From positions 1-9,724 of the forward strand of contig CAYVKG010000136.1 in NCBI GenBank assembly GCA_964451955.1: 9,724 nt of DNA. Direction: 5' to 3'. The DNA is from JAPLNB01 sp964451955 (GTDB lineage: Bacteria > Planctomycetota > Phycisphaerae > Tepidisphaerales > Tepidisphaeraceae). Below are positions 7,901 through 9,724 of the stretch, one piece after another. How positions within the stretch are numbered: the first letter of the stretch is position 1; each line of letters begins with the position of its first letter. The position numbers and the translations under genes were made by a program. Under the pieces are notes generated by a model. That model was not told where the DNA came from, did no database searches, and saw nothing but the letters and a program-made list of their open reading frames with translations.

Positions 7901-9724
7901 TGCGGAGGGCAGAGACACGATTCGCGGCGGAGCGGGTGCGGACAAGATCTACGGTCAGCAGGACGACAACATGCTGTATGGGGATGGGGACGGGGACAGC
8001 ATTTATGGAGGGACGGCCCAGGACTATATCGAGGGCGGGGACGGCGCGGACTATATCAGCGGATCGGACGGAAACGACACGATCTACAGCGGCACCGGGA
8101 ACGACACGGTCCAAGCGGGGATTGGCAATGACCGTGTGTTTGGCGAAGGTGGGGCGGATGAGCTGCACGGGAACGAGGGGAATGACACGATTGAGGGCGG
8201 GATTGGGAACGACGTGATCTACGGGGAGGACGGCAACGACAGCCTGAGCGGCGGGACGGAGAACGATGTGATCTATGCGGGGGCGGGGTTGGACACGGCG
8301 CACGGTGATGGAGGGAACGATAAGGTCTACGGGGACACGGAGGCGGACCTGTTGTATGGCGACGCGGGGTTGGACACGGTAGGCGGCGGGGCGGGTGACG
8401 ACACGATTCTAGGTGGAAGCGAGAATGACGAGTTGCATGGGAATGACGGGAACGACTCGATTCGGGGTGAAGCGGGGAACGATGTGATTCACGGCGAGGG
8501 GGGGAACGACTATTTGCAGGGGGAGGCGGGTTCGGACACCAAAAGTGGCGGGGATGGCGGCGCCAAGATGGTAGGTGGTGGGGCGGTGCTGAATGCGGAC
8601 GGGAACGCGGGCGACTCGCTGATGGGCGAAGGGGGCAACGACATTTTGATTGGGGATGATGGGATCATTGACGATGTAACGCTGGTGGGCGGTGCGGGGG
8701 CGGACACGATCTCGGGCGGGGCGGGCAACGATCTGCTGTATGGACAGGGTGGGGCGGACTTGATCAATGGGGATGGGGGCAGCGACACGGTGTATGGCGG
8801 GGCCGGCAATGACGTGGTGAACGGGGGCGCTGACGATGACGATCTGTACGGGGAGGCGGGGTTGGACACGATTCACGGGGACGACGGCAGGGATCGCATC
8901 TGGGGCGGTGAGGACAACGACAGTCTTTCTGGGGACGCGGGTCGTGATGTGATTCGTGGCGAAGGGGGGAACGACAGCATCGACGGGGGCCTGGACGGCG
9001 ACGAGATTCAAGGCGGGTTGGGGAACGATACGTTAGGCGGGAACGCGGGTGGGGACACGGTATTCGGCGGCGAGGGGAACGACACGATATACGGATTTGT
9101 CAGCGGTGGTTTGGGCGACGATGGGGCGAGCGATCAGCTCTTTGGTGAGGAAGGGAACGACCAGGTATTTGGCGGCGTTGGGGGCGATCTGCTGGACGGG
9201 GGGGCGGGCGTTGACACGGTGAATGGCGGGGCGGGCAATGACACACTGATGGGCGGTGGCGGGGTCGGCGATTGGCTATTGGGTGGTGAGGGGAATGATC
9301 TGATTGTGGGATCGGACGAGGGGGCGGACACTGACGCGAATTTCGGGGACGCGGTCTATTTCGGCGACATCATGGATGGCGGAGCGGGGAATGACACGAT
9401 TTATGGGCTCGGCGGGGCGGACAACATTTCGGGCGGGGAGGGTGATGACTGGATTCACTCGGGTGCGGGCGCGGATCTGGTGCATGGGAACGGTGGCGAT
9501 GATTTCGTCTACACGGGGGGGAGCCTGGGCGAGTCGGTGTACGGGGATGCCGGGGATGATGTGATTTATGGTTCGGACAGCGGGCACGACACTATGTACG
9601 GTGGGGACGGCAACGATCAGATTTTTGGGCAAGGCGGAAACGATTCGGTATTTGGGGAGGGTGGGGATGAGTCGCGGGATGGAGGCTATGGCACCGATTC
9701 GGTGAGTGGCGGGCCGGGTAACGA
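1980..9724 (+). CDS. Giant LEPR-type RTX surface/extracellular protein, modular, 3' end beyond window
   Basis: One open frame runs from the TAA at 1887-1889 to the right edge without a stop. From the proposed GTG start it has at least 2,581 codons. Order of parts: basic N-terminus with ESLEQRVLLT (residues 29-38); tandem modules of about 280 residues (about 75-1500); Gly/Pro/Ser/Thr/Asn-rich linker (about 1521-1545); non-repetitive beta-rich domain with an EF-hand-like loop (about 1546-1830); transition ending in IEGTAGNDTI; RTX nonapeptides from residue 1877 to the edge. Cysteine is rare, arginine is scarce across the modules, and Gly, Ala, Thr, Leu, Asn and Asp dominate, all typical of large extracellular adhesins. 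RTX repeats fold as a calcium-stabilised beta-roll and usually accompany type I secretion, but the C-terminal signal is not in view. Adhesin, S-layer-like or matrix roles are all possible; no catalytic motif was recognised. Alternative starts are TTG 1917 and GTG 2031. Confidence 0.9.
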   Translation, partial: MSSRSNRVSRQGVSCWNVLLRYPASQVVESLEQRVLLTSNDAALLSAMVSAMGTGSTGLSASLDRLKDSGHLGRSLPLIGSALNTQYSPKLQLDSLLSGRLSGTYATFAALRTALEGAAGLGDGIAVTAFDDTQADYLEMTVRMQKTASLVAPLNTLGNAANLFTAAGDLGTANVSVSLDFEMHVGAYLSGSNGIFYISPANDSLKVNATISAADLSAAARLGFVDINITNGAASLSADFTCDLQDPAPADGRVTLAEFASAPISTTVSAKAGVNTRLGFDVTSSLLPSPQHIQLDWSNIGTPGGNTAILPGAYGQLNVLAGSVFTGGLTNFATWAGNMNGLTMLGRPLPVVSDALKETVNLPSLLKTRLVDQAGSFNSIETLRVALENVADISNVFPTLVGNELRYALQLNTSVAKAIPFKLGLSSLPISVTSPNLTFGATISGSLMVGVDLSTGAFFVRDTNAGAPDLSIVAALSATNFAASAGAGFLGVELTKGNAQVSVSAGINLNGATLTASDFAAGPAAIGSQVAFTLGGSASVSVDIASPAVGLAAKTFTASWPELSNTLNVTSNLAEFGDITGWQGVTASAFSNGVNQLRDYLAGMANSDLSGDNVLKAKLPLLNQSMAELIDFDGFLRSALTNAISADGTGTLPFSNSTELLAKLLSLPGVGAGNAALTTDAAHSFIGYTLRLNKVLTKTVPINLGIGSQINLNATGNITATLDTTTNVTFGVDKASGRFFIATQAEPQFTATGSVSTNLTAATKLGFLGVQLTNGTAAMIANVSVKLKDPETDVPATPNKITSDELGLGNFGLLLDSLTVGGSASVSLPLSVYLVGLNKSGTLTASWSDITHPEAFALDTSQITEMFNFNAITVESVLSGLRQLPGLLAQFVSGAAWAKDIPIIGSNMAGLIKVAQQFQSYLDSMGQFTTAQTLQTALQGVLRFHNSPVSVEVKVNSGDITFAFKFSQELVNKSVAINIDKTIPGTGLGLRVSGNANVNGSVEVALTFGVSYANGFYIIPGAASSAALNFGASATNVAASVSLGLLTLGIKNSNASLTSALNAANPAKISFNLKDPTPGDNITLTDLATNLPGVLDTVSFDGKIAGAIHFNVTGLSSPGADPRIEFVVPDIGSPTLNVEAKDLGDLNVFSLFSANTAFSGIQAILGMIGQWANVDLLKTKIPLLDFSISDLFRYAEQLQKFFGAITGAGSTSPAAFDALVQNAKNAAGLDANLSINVQTVGGDHDPATGKFHYLVTFAYDRTVPNPLGLKFKNDLFTLDVGFSPQILFSSTIEFGLNPTDGFYVVNQGPGNPEVHVEARLDAHDKNITALGTFGPFEIGVKDGTANGSIYFDIDLRDPANTAGGKITSTYLANNFSSAVKVGIGGSAMIELPIGARFGSDGPALLTEFKAHWDSSQPGEFYFGTGMSLDAADGFSPIKFELGEFVDSLVGPFLRQVKQYNPLPSELIKILTTPLPVIDKTPIDVLSGLVNAPGIKLLFDILNLVDQIPTGGQAVDISAFIPGDPKPETPSNNPTASGGNTSGNSLITSFLGTLKNTYHITLPIVDSNEDGQFDAGSLINVFLGKDVTLIHWDPPAFEIGKDFAIRFPILTFGIPFLAEATVYGEVGGGFAFFANADIGFSTRFLKTGLNGKKSVLNGVFFGDNIVGGTDNFETGFRANVYVQVGGSVSILGVDVVDLYGKGGVEGTIGLDLADVAYNADGTPKSRVGRQETGGDNKVFIDEIEWVMNNYFGFACALSPGGQLDAFLGVGAEALWGLIDEYEEVRFEIAHWDINCKNPPQSNVAEKAGPQLAMSPDAGTTGKKILASVVLDENRNAKLLRITKSLETGSEHEDFSLVDAGDPNYVGAGSGIDTLVIEGTAGNDTIQIDPAVTDLTGIRYIIVHGGDGNDMVDFGNIDPAESHLIGTTIDGGSGDDTIIGTYAPDVITGGEGNDQISAGAGDDSIDGGGGNDTLSGAEGRDTIRGGAGADKIYGQQDDNMLYGDGDGDSIYGGTAQDYIEGGDGADYISGSDGNDTIYSGTGNDTVQAGIGNDRVFGEGGADELHGNEGNDTIEGGIGNDVIYGEDGNDSLSGGTENDVIYAGAGLDTAHGDGGNDKVYGDTEADLLYGDAGLDTVGGGAGDDTILGGSENDELHGNDGNDSIRGEAGNDVIHGEGGNDYLQGEAGSDTKSGGDGGAKMVGGGAVLNADGNAGDSLMGEGGNDILIGDDGIIDDVTLVGGAGADTISGGAGNDLLYGQGGADLINGDGGSDTVYGGAGNDVVNGGADDDDLYGEAGLDTIHGDDGRDRIWGGEDNDSLSGDAGRDVIRGEGGNDSIDGGLDGDEIQGGLGNDTLGGNAGGDTVFGGEGNDTIYGFVSGGLGDDGASDQLFGEEGNDQVFGGVGGDLLDGGAGVDTVNGGAGNDTLMGGGGVGDWLLGGEGNDLIVGSDEGADTDANFGDAVYFGDIMDGGAGNDTIYGLGGADNISGGEGDDWIHSGAGADLVHGNGGDDFVYTGGSLGESVYGDAGDDVIYGSDSGHDTMYGGDGNDQIFGQGGNDSVFGEGGDESRDGGYGTDSVSGGPGN
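2064..2093 (+). other. LEPR-XLL-type N-terminal segment
   Basis: Residues 29-38 read ESLEQRVLLT, preceded by a basic stretch (SSRSNRVSRQ). This resembles the LEPRxLLS-type motif near the N-terminus of giant planctomycete and other bacterial repeat proteins, with Gln replacing Pro and Thr replacing Ser. Its function is not established; a sorting or export role is inferred from its constant N-terminal position. There is no classical hydrophobic signal peptide, so this segment is the only export-like signal visible at this end. Confidence 0.7.
2205..6480 (+). repeat. Tandem array of diverged modules of about 280 residues, five full copies plus a leading half-copy
   Basis: Four motifs recur in order. 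Motif A, F-G-(5-6)-G-x-F/Y (for example FGVSYANGFYI), has its glycine at residues 194, 456, 737, 1015 and 1301. Motif B, LGFLGVxLTNG or a variant, has its glycine at 223, 488, 766, 1044 and 1334. Motif C, LxDP followed by (I/L/V)T-x-x-x-L/F, has its Asp at 246, 789, 1075 and 1357; copy 2 lacks the DP. Motif D, (L/I)P(L/I/V)(I/L/V)(G/N/D/S), begins at 76, 349, 619, 901, 1181 and 1474. Intervals are 262-293 residues for every motif. Parts A to C look beta-rich; the part around D is more helical and amphipathic (for example DLFRYAEQLQKFF). DNA identity between copies is low, so the duplications are old. Module function is unknown; a stalk or adhesive repeat is the simplest reading. Confidence 0.8.
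6540..6612 (+). other. Low-complexity linker in the giant protein
   Basis: Residues about 1521-1543 (PGDPKPETPSNNPTASGG and onward) are rich in Pro, Ser, Thr, Asn and Gly and contain no hydrophobic core. They separate the last 280-residue module from the following non-repetitive domain. Confidence 0.6.
6672..6707 (+). other. EF-hand-like calcium loop in the giant protein
   Basis: Residues 1565-1573 read DSNEDGQFD, matching the D-x-N/D-x-D-G-x-x-D core of an EF-hand or dockerin-type calcium loop, followed by AGSLINVFLG, which could form the exiting helix. It is a single loop, so pairing would need another site. Ca2+ binding here is inferred from the motif only. Confidence 0.5.
7608..9724 (+). 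repeat. RTX (GGxGxDxUx) calcium-binding beta-roll array, continues past window end
   Basis: From residue 1877 (GTAGNDTIQI) to the edge at residue 2581 the frame is an almost continuous run of nonapeptides such as GGAGNDTIY, GEGGNDSID and GGEGNDTIY. About 705 residues give room for at most 78 units, with several dozen good matches. The first copies are spaced out (residues about 1877-1925) and the array becomes regular from about DGGSGDDTIIG onward. Non-consensus stretches interrupt it near 8530-8700, 9090-9150 and 9310-9370. The repeats are known to fold into a parallel beta-roll when Ca2+ is bound. No stop, C-terminal capping sequence or type I secretion signal is in view. Confidence 0.95.

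Noticed and set aside
6708..9632. Long minus-strand frames with apparent Val/Pro/Ile repeat patterns opposite the RTX array
   Set aside because: The periodicity is inherited from the antisense of the GGxGxD repeats, which are a well-known family on the plus strand.
7608..9724. Possible CRISPR or minisatellite array
   Set aside because: The repetition is at amino-acid level with 27-base periodicity and variable codons in an open frame; there are no identical repeats with unique spacers.

Overview
The window looks like a piece of a GC-rich planctomycete chromosome, most likely class Phycisphaerae. Three protein-level signatures support this: a serine protease carrying the tandem dockerin-like repeat built on GDANLDG...NADDYFLID, a PEP-CTERM-like C-terminus on the same protein, and a very large protein that begins with an LEPR-XLL-type segment (ESLEQRVLLT) and ends in RTX calcium-binding repeats. 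No database search was possible, so the taxonomic assignment is an inference.

Layout: positions 9-1712 (minus strand) hold a complete 567-residue secreted trypsin-like protease with a signal peptide, catalytic triad, planctomycete-type beta-rich middle, two dockerin-like loops and a PEP-CTERM-like tail. Positions 1713-1979 are a divergent intergenic region with a clear TATAAT box facing the protease and a weaker promoter candidate facing the other way. From about 1980 to the right edge, one uninterrupted plus-strand reading frame of at least 2,581 codons encodes a giant surface or extracellular protein. It is cut by the window edge, so neither its stop codon nor its C-terminal secretion signal is visible.

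The giant protein has an N-terminal LEPR-like segment, a tandem array of diverged modules of about 280 residues (five full copies plus a leading half-copy), a Gly/Pro/Ser/Thr/Asn-rich linker, a non-repetitive beta-rich domain with an EF-hand-like loop, and an RTX array of about 700 residues that is still running at the edge. The 280-residue module is the most interesting object here: four short motifs recur in the same order at 262-293 residue intervals, and I do not recognise the module as a named family.

Both genes encode exported proteins with several predicted Ca2+-binding elements (dockerin loops, EF-hand-like loop, RTX beta-roll), but they appear to use different sorting signals. Both genes lie in DNA whose plus strand is G-rich. 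The minus-strand gene therefore has mostly C-ending codons and the plus-strand gene mostly G-ending codons, which points to replication-linked strand bias rather than gene-specific codon choice. No RNA gene, insertion sequence, CRISPR array or integrase was seen.
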